Assembly: GCA_020054355.1 (NCBI GenBank)
Contig: JAGVLI010000940.1
Location: 1-6,217 of the forward strand
Length of the DNA stretch: 6,217 nucleotides
Direction of reading: 5' to 3'
DNA from: Planctomycetales bacterium
Lineage (GTDB): Bacteria > Planctomycetota > Planctomycetia > Gemmatales > Gemmataceae
This document shows positions 1 through 5,114 of this stretch, piece by piece. The notes below the pieces were generated by a model. That model did not search any database and was not told where the DNA came from. It saw nothing but the letters and a program-made list of their open reading frames with translations. The translations under genes were made by a program, and so were the position numbers. The first letter of the stretch is position 1; every line of letters starts with the position of its first letter.

Positions 1-268
1 CTGCCGCCACTGGCTGTGGACCTTTCTCGCTCATGAGGCAGTCGAGCCGACGAACAACGCCAGCGAGCGGGCGCTGCGGCGCGCGGTGATTTGGCGCTAG
101 TCGTCCTTTGGCACCCAGAGTCCCGGCGGCAGCCGCTTCGTCGAGACGATGTTGACCGCGATCGAAAGCTGCCGGCAACAACAGCGCAATGTCTTCGCGT
201 ATGTGACGGCAGCGGTTCAGGCCCATTTTGCTCACCAGCCCACGACTTCATTGCTTCCCGAGGCGTGA
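1..268 (+). pseudogene. IS66-family transposase, C-terminal fragment with in-frame stop
   Basis: Reading from base 2, the sequence gives the C-terminal end of an IS66-type DDE transposase. It contains the characteristic EPTNNASERALRRAVIWR block, then SSFGTQSPGGSRFVETML, then a helical tail ending at the TGA at 266-268. The E in EPTNN is in the region of the last catalytic acid of the DDE_Tnp_IS66 domain. An amber codon at 98-100 replaces the lysine usually found after VIWR (AAG to TAG would be one base change). The frame after it is intact to the natural end, so the lesion looks recent. The 5' part lies outside the window, so whether the rest of the element survives cannot be seen. The family call is strong; calling it a pseudogene rests on the single stop codon. 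Confidence 0.88.
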
Positions 269-296
269 CCGCTTACCCAAAAAGCCACCCCAGGGT

Positions 297-308
297 GTGA
301 ACGATTAC
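297..308. repeat. Possible right terminal inverted repeat tip of the IS66-like element
   Basis: About 30 bp after the transposase stop the sequence reads GTGAACGATTAC. Read from the outside this is GTAATCGTTCAC, which resembles the GTAA-starting tips of IS66-family elements. The position just behind the transposase gene fits a right end. A second similar motif, CGCTTAC, occurs at about 270-275, and the left end is not in the window, so the boundary cannot be confirmed here. Bases 309-316 would be the 8-bp target duplication if this call is right. Confidence 0.35.
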
Positions 309-428
309 ACTTCGCTGACCTTCAGAAGTGCTTTTAGTGGGTGCAGGAGCGGACTGCATTGGAGTCCCCAAACGTTTGCGCCAGTGCGAGCGCGCCGGTG
401 GCTGGGGACGGCGTTTACGGGCATTCTT

Positions 429-447
429 CGAGCGTACTAAACGCTCG
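429..447. repeat. Short hairpin, 7-bp stem
   Basis: CGAGCGT at 429-435 and ACGCTCG at 441-447 are perfect inverted copies around a 5-base loop, ACTAA. No T-run follows, so it is not a clear terminator. It could be part of the non-coding repeat debris here or a small operator. Confidence 0.45.
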
Positions 448-525
448 TGACTTTGTGCAAGTAAAGTTGTTAAATAGCTCCTACTTGCGCCTACTGGCCC
501 CCAAGGGCTTTGTTTGGCGTTTAGG

Positions 526-558
526 GCAGGCACTCTGTCTGGCCAGCAGGGTGCCTGC
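526..558. repeat. Palindromic hairpin element upstream of antiporter
   Basis: GCAGGCACTCTG at 526-537 pairs with CAGGGTGCCTGC at 547-558 over 12 bp, with one T-G wobble. The 9-base loop itself contains the palindrome CTGGCCAG. There is no T-run on either side. The element sits 42 bp upstream of the antiporter start, so in RNA it would lie in or near the 5' leader. It may be a dispersed REP-like repeat, a regulatory hairpin, or both. Confidence 0.6.
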
Positions 559-600
559 TTGCGTTTCCGGAACCACCGCGTTGATTCGAGACCATCCACG

Positions 601-1995
601 ATGCTGCCTTATCGGATGCTGCTGGGGGCCATCGGCGTGCTGTTGCTGCCGGGCGTGGCCTGGGCCGACGGAGAGGGACTGCACTTGCCAGTCTGGACGG
701 CGCTGCCGTTCGTCGTCTTCCTGCTGACCATCGCCCTCATGCCCTTGCTGGCCCCGCATCTCTGGCACACCAACCGCAACCGCGCCTTGATTACCGCGCC
801 GTTCGCCTTGCTGATCGTCGGCTACCTGGTCTGGATCAACCAGGCCACGGCCGGCCGCAGCGTGGCCGAGTTGGAGCATCGCCTGAAGGAATACGGCTCG
901 TTCATCATCCTGCTGACAGCGCTGTACGTCGTCTCCGGCGGCATCGTGCTCGGCGGCCGTTTTCGCCCCACGCCGTTCACCAATGCCAGCTTCCTGGCCG
1001 TGGGGTCGCTGCTGGCAAACCTGATCGGCACCACCGGAGCGAGCATGCTGCTGATCCGGCCAATCCTGCAGATCAACAAGCCGCGCCAGCACACCAGCCA
1101 TCTGCCGATCTTTTTCATCTTCCTGGTCAGCAACCTGGGCGGCGTGCTGACGCCGCTGGGCGATCCGCCGCTGTTCCTCGGTTTCCTGCAAGGAGTGCCC
1201 TTCGAGTGGACGTTGCGGCTGTGGCCCGAATGGCTGCTGGCCAACGGCTTGGTGCTGGCTGTCTTCCTGGTCTGGGACCTGCTGGCCTGGCGCCGCGAGG
1301 AGGTTCCTCCGGGGGCTGACGCCCCCGGCTCGCCGGCCCTTGTGCAAGGGTGGGTCAACCTGCCGTTGCTCTGTGCCATCTTGCTGCTGGTGCTGTATCA
1401 GTCGCCGCACATTGCCAGGATGACTGCCGACTGGCTGGCTCGGTTCTTCGCCTGCCCCGACCTGACGCTGCTCTGGCCGGCGGCGGAAATCGGCATGCTG
1501 GTCGTCGCCGGCCTGTCGCTCTTGCTGACGCCTGGCGGCCTGCGCGCGGTCAATGAGTTCAGCTGGGCGCCGATCGCCGAGGTGGCCATCCTGTTCCTCG
1601 GCATCTTCGTCACCATGACGCCGGTGCTGGCGATGCTGCACGTCCACGGGCCGGCGTTCGGCATCAGCGACCCCTGGCAATACTTCTGGATCACCGGCAC
1701 GCTGTCGTCCTTCCTGGACAACGCGCCTACTTACTTGACGATCGGCACCCTGGCCGCCAGCCCCAACGACCTGGCCTGGCTGGCCCACAACCGGCCGGCG
1801 GTGCTGGAAGCCATCAGCTGCGGGGCGGTGTTCATGGGGGCCAACACCTACATCGGCAACGGGCCGAACTTCATGGTCAAGGCCATCGCCGACGAAGCCG
1901 GCTATCGGACGCCGTCGTTCTTCGGCTACCTGCTCTATTCGAGCCTGATTCTGCTGCCGATCTTCGGGGTCATCACCGTTTTGTTTTTCCGGTAG
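601..1995 (+). CDS. NhaD/CitMHS-type sodium:proton antiporter (ion transporter superfamily)
   Basis: Predicted 464-residue inner-membrane protein, probably exchanging Na+ for protons; substrate specificity is inferred from family resemblance only. The protein is almost wholly hydrophobic, with about 10-12 membrane segments. Conserved blocks are LIGTTGASMLL (141-151), SNLGGVLTPLGDPP (177-190), SSFLDNAPTYLT (369-380) and GANTYIGNGPNF (413-424). The paired LTPLGDPP and LDNAPT motifs are typical of the NhaD/ArsB/citrate branch. The first about 22 residues look like a signal peptide or first membrane segment ending AWA. The ATG at 601 is chosen because upstream residues in the same frame (from 514) are polar and lie over a hairpin; no strong RBS is visible, and the ATG at 616 is an alternative. 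A loop at residues 233-250 is encoded by palindromic repeat DNA. The next gene converges 20 bp downstream. Other citrate-like or arsenite-like substrates are possible. Confidence 0.9.
   Translation: MLPYRMLLGAIGVLLLPGVAWADGEGLHLPVWTALPFVVFLLTIALMPLLAPHLWHTNRNRALITAPFALLIVGYLVWINQATAGRSVAELEHRLKEYGSFIILLTALYVVSGGIVLGGRFRPTPFTNASFLAVGSLLANLIGTTGASMLLIRPILQINKPRQHTSHLPIFFIFLVSNLGGVLTPLGDPPLFLGFLQGVPFEWTLRLWPEWLLANGLVLAVFLVWDLLAWRREEVPPGADAPGSPALVQGWVNLPLLCAILLLVLYQSPHIARMTADWLARFFACPDLTLLWPAAEIGMLVVAGLSLLLTPGGLRAVNEFSWAPIAEVAILFLGIFVTMTPVLAMLHVHGPAFGISDPWQYFWITGTLSSFLDNAPTYLTIGTLAASPNDLAWLAHNRPAVLEAISCGAVFMGANTYIGNGPNFMVKAIADEAGYRTPSFFGYLLYSSLILLPIFGVITVLFFR
1299..1350. repeat. Palindromic repeat cluster inside the antiporter gene
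   Basis: Three perfect hairpins lie end to end within 52 bp of coding sequence. GGAGG/CCTCC is at 1299-1310, CCGGGGGC/GCCCCCGG (8-bp stem, TGAC loop) at 1309-1328, and CCCTTG/CAAGGG at 1337-1350. They encode a G/P/A-rich linker, residues 233-250, between two membrane segments (after VWDLLAWRR and before WVNLPLL). The middle hairpin resembles GC-rich palindromes I recall as common between planctomycete genes. The reading frame is kept through it. Confidence 0.65.
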
Positions 1996-2015
1996 GGACC
2001 TGGCTCCGCAGCCCG

Positions 2016-2219
2016 TTATTCGGGGGCCGCCAAAGCGAACTCCACCGACTGCGGCCCCTGCACCTGTTCGGAGGCATCGAGCAGTTCGATGGAAACCAGT
2101 CGGCCCACCTTGTCGTAATCCAGGATCATGCCAGGCCGCGGTTCGTCACTCTCGGCGACCTTGCCGTCGCGCAGGATGATCGACAGCGTGTCGGTTTCCT
2201 TGTCGTAGATGATTTTCAC
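2016..2219 (-). CDS. DUF2283 domain protein (putative antitoxin-like partner)
   Basis: A 67-residue protein covering a complete DUF2283 domain. It starts (M)KIIYDKETDTLSIIL, has GMILDYDKVGRLVSIELL at 30-47 and a DAS triplet at 48-50, all hallmark features of the family. The biochemical function of DUF2283 is not established; it is often found next to DUF4258 genes, as here. The GTG start at 2219-2217 is chosen because GGAGG (2229-2225) precedes it by 5 bases and because it starts exactly at the family's N-terminus. The GTG overlaps the TGA of the upstream DUF4258 gene (GTGA), implying translational coupling. The frame is open further upstream to 2636, but that part only overlaps the DUF4258 gene and does not resemble the family. 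A role as antitoxin is inference. Confidence 0.9.
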   Translation of the reverse strand: MKIIYDKETDTLSIILRDGKVAESDEPRPGMILDYDKVGRLVSIELLDASEQVQGPQSVEFALAAPE

Positions 2220-2479
2220 GAGGGCCTCCAGTACTTGGCGATTTGGCTCGTCTGGTACGCAGTCACCACATGGTAGGCCACGGCGTCTTCCTTGACAATT
2301 ACGCGCAGCAGCATGCGCCCAGCGGCACCGATCTTGGATTGATAGATGGACCGTCCCTTGATGGACGGCAGGACTTGGCCAGGGTCGCGGATGGTCGCAA
2401 TCACGTCGGCGCGTTTGAGCCGCCGCCGGCCCATCTCGAAGCGTGCGTGCGAACTGATCCGAATCGGCTTGATCGGCAT
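2216..2479 (-). CDS. DUF4258 domain protein (putative RelE/BrnT-like toxin)
   Basis: An 87-residue basic protein matching the DUF4258 pattern from end to end. It has SSHARFEMGRR at 9-19 (the conserved H-A-R), LKRADVIATIRDP at 21-33, LLRVIVKE at 57-64 and VVTAYQTSQIAKYW at 71-84. DUF4258 proteins are small alpha/beta proteins commonly annotated as toxin-like; activity here is unproven. The ATG at 2479-2477 is preceded by AAGGA with about 8 bases spacing, and the start agrees with the family's usual N-terminus. The stop overlaps the start of the DUF2283 gene, so the two should be made together. The open frame reaches back to 2737, but the added residues show no domain and have unlike composition, so they were left out. 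Confidence 0.88.
   Translation of the reverse strand: MPIKPIRISSHARFEMGRRRLKRADVIATIRDPGQVLPSIKGRSIYQSKIGAAGRMLLRVIVKEDAVAYHVVTAYQTSQIAKYWRPS
2225..2229 (-). promoter_or_regulatory. Ribosome binding site for the DUF2283 GTG start
   Basis: On the minus strand GGAGG lies inside the last codons of the DUF4258 gene, 5 bases before the GTG. It decides the start of the second gene and supports independent or coupled re-initiation. Confidence 0.7.
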
Positions 2480-2772
2480 GGGCCATTTCCTTCCCGACTT
2501 CTCCAATCTCCTCGTCCGTCGGCCCGTACAGGTCGTGGATCCAGTCGAACGCGGCAAACTGTCCCGGGTGATAAGGGGTTGGGACCGACCTGAAAAACCA
2601 GTTTGTCGTCGGCTGCAATCCCTGACCAACGACCATCCGGGGCCGTGTGCCGCCGACGCCATCGCCCCGACATTGGACTGCCGGCGGACTACTGGTCGGG
2701 CGCTTACGGCACTGCCGGGTTGTTTACTGAAAGCCACTGCCCAGGCATGGAACCCAACGGGGCTTTTTTTGG
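2480..2772. other. Intergenic stretch with a coding-like scrap on the minus strand
   Basis: No complete gene was found. On the minus strand, 2564-2484 reads as an acidic peptide including AAFDWIHDLYGPTDEEIGEV, whose codons mostly end in G or C, like a genuine planctomycete gene. It has no credible start, and its frame runs on without a stop into the out-of-frame DUF4258 gene. It may be the end of a decayed or frameshifted gene, or chance. A T7 run at 2764-2770 on the plus strand has only a weak possible stem upstream and is not called a terminator. Confidence 0.4.
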
Positions 2773-3327
2773 TCAGGGACTTTGAGCCGAATCCAGCACC
2801 TCATTCCAGCACTGACGCTGAAAGGCGATCTCGGCGGTTCCTTGAATTGAACGCCGCTCAGCTGCCACGATCTGATCACCCGCAAGCCCCCTGGCTCGCC
2901 AGAGTTCTTTTTGGAAATCCGCATCCGCAACGGGCGCGTACGATGATGACATTACATTAACGACATATTTCTTGGGATAAGAGCTACGAAGCGCACCAAA
3001 GCACTCGTAAAGTGCAGTAAGCAATTTGACCCAGCCAGGAACTGAATATTCCCGCTGAGTGTCATCAGGAAATACCGAATCTAAAATAGCCAAGTATTTC
3101 GTTACCTCATCTTTTTGCGGCTGGGTACTCTCGAAGTGGGTCGCAACTTGAACCAGGTCATCGACAACCGAAAGCTGCCCGCGATCAATCTTGTTCGCCA
3201 TATCAGGCCGCACCTTATCATAGGCGTGCGCTAGGCACCTAGCCGCCAATGTACGCAGCTGCTGAGAAGACAAGCGGCTAAGATCCTCGTCAAAGGTCGG
3301 AAACTCATCAAGCCAAAGCAACGACAT
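2773..3327 (-). CDS. Hypothetical helical protein, possibly DUF416/immunity-like
   Basis: A 184-residue soluble protein that I do not firmly recognise. It is mainly helical, with no signal peptide, membrane segment or catalytic motif. Features are LSRLSSQQLRTLAARCLAHA near 16-35, a central block WVKLLTALYECFGALRSSYP around 100, and a C-terminal helix AEIAFQRQCWNEVLDSA. The early LAARCLAHAY helix, the middle ALYECFGAL helix and the late E-x-x-FQ-x-x-x-x-E-L-like helix recall DUF416-type and some immunity proteins, but this is a weak resemblance. The start is well supported: GGAGG 7 bases before the ATG, and a promoter-like pair just upstream. Codons often end in A or T, unlike the neighbouring genes, which suggests horizontal acquisition. 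It stands alone, so its partner is not evident. Confidence 0.8.
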   Translation of the reverse strand: MSLLWLDEFPTFDEDLSRLSSQQLRTLAARCLAHAYDKVRPDMANKIDRGQLSVVDDLVQVATHFESTQPQKDEVTKYLAILDSVFPDDTQREYSVPGWVKLLTALYECFGALRSSYPKKYVVNVMSSSYAPVADADFQKELWRARGLAGDQIVAAERRSIQGTAEIAFQRQCWNEVLDSAQSP

Positions 3328-3334
3328 CGCGCCG

Positions 3335-3339
3335 CCTCC
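3335..3339 (-). promoter_or_regulatory. Ribosome binding site for the 3327 start
   Basis: GGAGG on the minus strand, 7 bases before the ATG at 3327-3325. It fixes the start of the orphan gene. Confidence 0.75.
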
Positions 3340-3344
3340 AGTGG

Positions 3345-3373
3345 ATTAGACCGCAATCTGAAGAACGGGGCAA
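3345..3373 (-). promoter_or_regulatory. Sigma-70-like promoter for the orphan gene
   Basis: On the minus strand TTGCCC (3373-3368) and TCTAAT (3350-3345) are separated by exactly 17 bases. The -10 matches consensus at 5 of 6 positions and the -35 at 4 of 6. Transcription would begin near 3338, giving a very short leader whose 5' end nearly coincides with the GGAGG. The spacing and match are good, but the short leader is a reason for caution. Confidence 0.5.
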
Positions 3374-3495
3374 AGGGTGCCTCGAGTCTTCATTTCGCTG
3401 CCTCGGCGCACAGGCTAGAACGCGCCCAGCCCGTCGTCAAGCGGAAACGAGTTGCGCCCTTTTCGCTCGCCCAATCTTTCTTTTTCCGATGGGGG

Positions 3496-3524
3496 TTGCC
3501 TCGCGGGGCGGTTTCGTCTAGGAT
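3496..3524 (+). promoter_or_regulatory. Sigma-70-like promoter for the RRM gene
   Basis: TTGCCT at 3496-3501 and TAGGAT at 3519-3524 are separated by 17 bases. Transcription would start near 3531, in an AT-richer patch, leaving a leader of roughly 170 bases before the GTG at 3704. No other promoter this good was seen between the divergent genes. Confidence 0.5.
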
Positions 3525-3530
3525 AACCTT

Positions 3531-3703
3531 TAAGTATTTGGGCCTTGCCTAATCTTTTTGGTCGTGATGACCTTCGCAGCCATCCCACCATTTCCATTTC
3601 GCTCGTCCCATCTGGCTAGCTCAGCTCGCGGTTTTTCATGTGGCTGCACCAGCCCGCCTTTGGGTACTGGACGGCGGCGCATGTTCTTTTCAGGAGGCCC
3701 ACC
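3531..3703 (+). promoter_or_regulatory. Long 5' leader of the RNA-binding protein gene
   Basis: Non-coding on present evidence. It contains GGTC/GACC around a 5-base loop at about 3560-3572, and a better hairpin at 3649-3670, where CCAGCCC pairs with GGG-TA-CTGG with a 2-base bulge. The second hairpin lies about 20 bases before the Shine-Dalgarno. Long structured leaders are known for cold-shock and RNA-binding protein genes; a regulatory role here is inference. The RRM frame is open back to an ATG at 3638, but that extension lacks an RBS and is not RRM-like. Confidence 0.35.
3692..3697 (+). promoter_or_regulatory. Ribosome binding site for the RRM gene
   Basis: AGGAGG, 6 bases before the GTG at 3704. 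It decides in favour of GTG over the in-frame ATG at 3638. Confidence 0.85.
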
Positions 3704-4003
3704 GTGGCCAAGAAGTTGTACGTCGGCAATCTCACTTACGAAATGACCAACGGCGATCTGGAGAAGCTGTTCCAGCCGCACGGCCAGGTCGAATCGGCCC
3801 AGGTCATCATGGACCGGGAGACCGGCCGCTCGAAGGGGTTCGGCTTCGTCGAAATGGGCTCGCAGCAAGAAGCCCAGGCGGCGATCGCGGCCCTCAACGG
3901 CAAGGACTCCAACGGCCGTGCCCTGACCGTCAACGAGGCCAAGCCGCGCGAAGAGCGCAGCGACCGGCCCAAGGGCGGCTTCGGCGGCGGCAAGCGCTAC
4001 TAA
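3704..4003 (+). CDS. RRM-domain glycine-rich RNA-binding protein
   Basis: A 99-residue protein consisting of one RNA recognition motif and a short basic Gly-rich tail. RNP2 is LYVGNL at 5-10 and RNP1 is KGFGFVEM at 44-51, with the aromatic residues Y6, F46 and F48 that stack on RNA bases all present. Typical RRM features in between are LEKLFQPHGQV at 19-29 and a D-R-E-TGRSKG loop at 37-45. The tail from about 81 is rich in R, K and G (PKGGFGGGKRY at the end). Such proteins bind single-stranded RNA in the cytoplasm and are common in cyanobacteria and planctomycetes, often tied to cold or stress responses. The GTG start is set by AGGAGG 6 bases upstream. A perfect hairpin follows 12 bases after the stop, so it is probably transcribed alone. 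Function in this organism is inferred from family only. Confidence 0.95.
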   Translation: MAKKLYVGNLTYEMTNGDLEKLFQPHGQVESAQVIMDRETGRSKGFGFVEMGSQQEAQAAIAALNGKDSNGRALTVNEAKPREERSDRPKGGFGGGKRY

Positions 4004-4015
4004 TGCGGCTCGCGC

Positions 4016-4044
4016 ACGCCCTTCCCACCATTCGGGAAGGGCGT
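4016..4044 (+). terminator. Hairpin after the RRM gene, probable terminator or 3'-end stem
   Basis: ACGCCCTTCCC at 4016-4026 and GGGAAGGGCGT at 4034-4044 form a perfect 11-bp stem with a 7-base loop. It lies 12 bases after the TAA. There is no T-run directly after it, so it is not a classical intrinsic terminator; it may stop transcription with help or protect the mRNA 3' end. Confidence 0.6.
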
Positions 4045-4111
4045 TCGCGCGCTCTGCTCCCAACACTCGCGCTGGCGAAGTCCGACTCTCTCACTTCTCG
4101 GAGTTTCCGCA

Positions 4112-4459
4112 ATGGACAAAGCGCTCCGCGTTCAGCTGGCGACGATGGGCACCGAGGTCCGGGCCGCCGCCATCCCCGACGCCGGCAAGCAAGCCGCGCT
4201 CTGGTGCCTCGGGCAGCTGCCGCCCCTGTATGCCAAGTTCCGTCTCACCAGCGAAAGCCGGTACGTCGATGAGATTGCCCGCCTGGTCCAGGGAGTGCTG
4301 AAGGAGCTCGCCGACGACACCACGCCGTGCCCACCCGCTCGCAGACTCGCCGCCAGCATTCCCGTCCGCCTGCAGCGGCTTCACGAAAAGTTCGGCCTGC
4401 CCGGGCTGAACATCAAACTGCCCGGTGCTTCACCCCGTCGGGTCCGCACGCCGATGTGA
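4112..4459 (+). CDS. Hypothetical protein, 115 residues
   Basis: Not recognised. The protein is soluble, with no signal peptide or membrane segment. It is probably helical in the middle (SRYVDEIARLVQGVLKELAD, 49-68). Near the end RLQRLHEKFGLPGLNIKLPG (86-105) suggests a conserved C-terminal motif with a short Gly/Pro-rich turn. The basic tail ends SPRRVRTPM. A GGAG at 4100-4103 lies 8 bases before the ATG, and codons mostly end in G or C, both supporting a real gene. It is the first of three plus-strand genes with short gaps (26 bp to the next), likely one transcript. Cysteines at 32 and 73 are not in a metal-binding pattern. Confidence 0.75.
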   Translation: MDKALRVQLATMGTEVRAAAIPDAGKQAALWCLGQLPPLYAKFRLTSESRYVDEIARLVQGVLKELADDTTPCPPARRLAASIPVRLQRLHEKFGLPGLNIKLPGASPRRVRTPM

Positions 4460-4485
4460 GCGGGTGAAGCCAGAAAGGACGACTT

Positions 4486-4680
4486 ATGCTTCCGAGGAAG
4501 ACCCTCCCGCAGCGGGAGAAGGAATTGCAATCGTTGCTCGCCACCCCCGCAGGCAGGAAGGAACTGCAAGAACTCGAATCCCGCTATCACCTCGAAAACG
4601 GCGGGCACCGGCCCGCCGCCGCCTCGGTCATCACTTACATCCTGGTCCACGAACGGAACAAGGGCTTGATTGGCGGCTGA
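4486..4680 (+). CDS. Hypothetical small protein, 64 residues
   Basis: A short soluble protein without an established function that I can name. The N-terminal half is charged and helical (LPQREKELQSLLATPAGRKE, 7-26). The C-terminal part ends in SVITYILVHERNKGLI (47-62), a motif I recall from small uncharacterised proteins in several bacterial groups. AAAGGA lies 6 bases before the ATG at 4486. It follows the previous gene by 26 bp and precedes the 2TM gene by 49 bp, so co-transcription is likely. The conserved-looking aromatic and charged residues (Y51, H55, E56, R57) might form a binding surface, but this is speculation. Confidence 0.78.
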   Translation: MLPRKTLPQREKELQSLLATPAGRKELQELESRYHLENGGHRPAAASVITYILVHERNKGLIGG

Positions 4681-4716
4681 GCAGCCAGTGTGCGCCAGTT
4701 CGTTTTTCCGCAGCTG

Positions 4717-4723
4717 AAAGGAG
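4717..4723 (+). promoter_or_regulatory. Ribosome binding site for the 2TM gene
   Basis: AAAGGAG, 6 bases before the GTG at 4730. It fixes a GTG start where no ATG is available. Confidence 0.8.
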
Positions 4724-4729
4724 TCTGTC

Positions 4730-5005
4730 GTGGACGACCTCGACCGCTTGGCCGAAGCGACCCGGACCGTGAACGCACGGATCGGCCTGTTGATACACGC
4801 CGTCGTCTTCGTGCTCGTCAATGCCTTGCTGATTGCCATCAACCTGGCGACTTCCGCCGGCTATCACTGGTTCTGGTGGCCCCTGGCCGGCTGGGGCGCG
4901 GGGCTGATCTTCCATGCCGTCCTCTTCCTCGTTTCATCTCAGGGACGCGACCTCAGACGCCGGATGATCGAACGAGAGATGCAGGCCAGGAATTCGGGCC
5001 GATAG
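4730..5005 (+). CDS. 2TM-domain membrane protein
   Basis: A 91-residue protein with two membrane helices, at about 18-40 (IGLLIHAVVFVLVNALLIAI) and 48-68. The joining region WFWWPLAGWGAGLIFHAV (47-64) is the signature of the 2TM domain found alone or at the N-terminus of some signalling proteins. H23 in the first helix and H62 in the second are typical of the family. Short charged ends flank the helices: acidic at the N-terminus and basic RRRMIEREMQ at the C-terminus, so both ends are probably cytoplasmic. The role of the lone domain is unknown. The GTG start is supported by AAAGGAG 6 bases away. It is the last gene of a three-gene run and is followed by a large inverted repeat. Confidence 0.88.
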   Translation: MDDLDRLAEATRTVNARIGLLIHAVVFVLVNALLIAINLATSAGYHWFWWPLAGWGAGLIFHAVLFLVSSQGRDLRRRMIEREMQARNSGR

Positions 5006-5026
5006 GCAATGTCAAGCAACCTCTGG

Positions 5027-5092
5027 CCCGTGGGTCAGGTTTCCAACCTGACGAACTGTATGGCCTGTCAGGTTGGAAACCTGACCCACGGG
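5027..5092. repeat. Perfect 26-bp inverted repeat with nested palindromes
   Basis: Arms at 5027-5052 and 5067-5092 are exact reverse complements, separated by 14 bases. Each arm is itself a near palindrome: GTCAGGTT and AACCTGAC flank a 3-base centre (TCC in the left arm, GGA in the right). The outer ends are CCCGTGG and CCACGGG. It lies between two convergent genes (stops at 5005 and 5115), where it could end transcription from both sides, although no T-runs are present. The form suggests a dispersed REP/MITE-like element. Confidence 0.9.
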
Positions 5093-5114
5093 GAATCGGT
5101 CCCGCGACACAGTC

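Larger units (their letters stand above)
309..600. other. Non-coding stretch between IS remnant and antiporter
   Basis: No reading frame here looks like a protein. The short frames are rich in R, C and S with no conserved motif. The stretch holds a 7-bp-stem hairpin at 429-447, an AT-richer patch at about 450-480 and a larger hairpin at 526-558. No convincing sigma-70 promoter for the antiporter was found. A weak TGACTT/TAAATA pair with 17-bp spacing lies near 448-476 but matches consensus poorly. Confidence 0.5.

Noticed and set aside
514..600. 29-residue N-terminal extension of the antiporter from an ATG at 514
   Set aside because: It runs over the hairpin at 526-558, is polar and arginine-rich, has no RBS and does not resemble a transporter N-terminus.
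481..1788. 435-residue minus-strand open frame across the antiporter gene
   Set aside because: Its product is a low-complexity Q/R/G-rich string with no domain, as expected for the antisense of a GC-rich membrane-protein gene.
2220..2636. N-terminal extension of DUF2283 to give a 206-residue protein
   Set aside because: The added part overlaps the whole DUF4258 gene out of frame, and the domain starts exactly at the GTG with a good RBS.
2755..2772. T7 run preceded by GGGGC as a plus-strand terminator
   Set aside because: Only a 6-bp stem with a long loop can be drawn and no plus-strand gene ends nearby; on the minus strand the run is the wrong way round for the orphan gene.
3415..3597. 60-residue minus-strand frame in the divergent intergenic region
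   Set aside because: Basic low-complexity product, no RBS seen, and it covers the plus-strand promoter candidate.
3610..3640. tRNA-like text GGCTAGCTCAG in the RRM leader
   Set aside because: Only a D-arm-like string is present; there is no acceptor pairing, anticodon arm or T-loop GTTCRA at the right distance.
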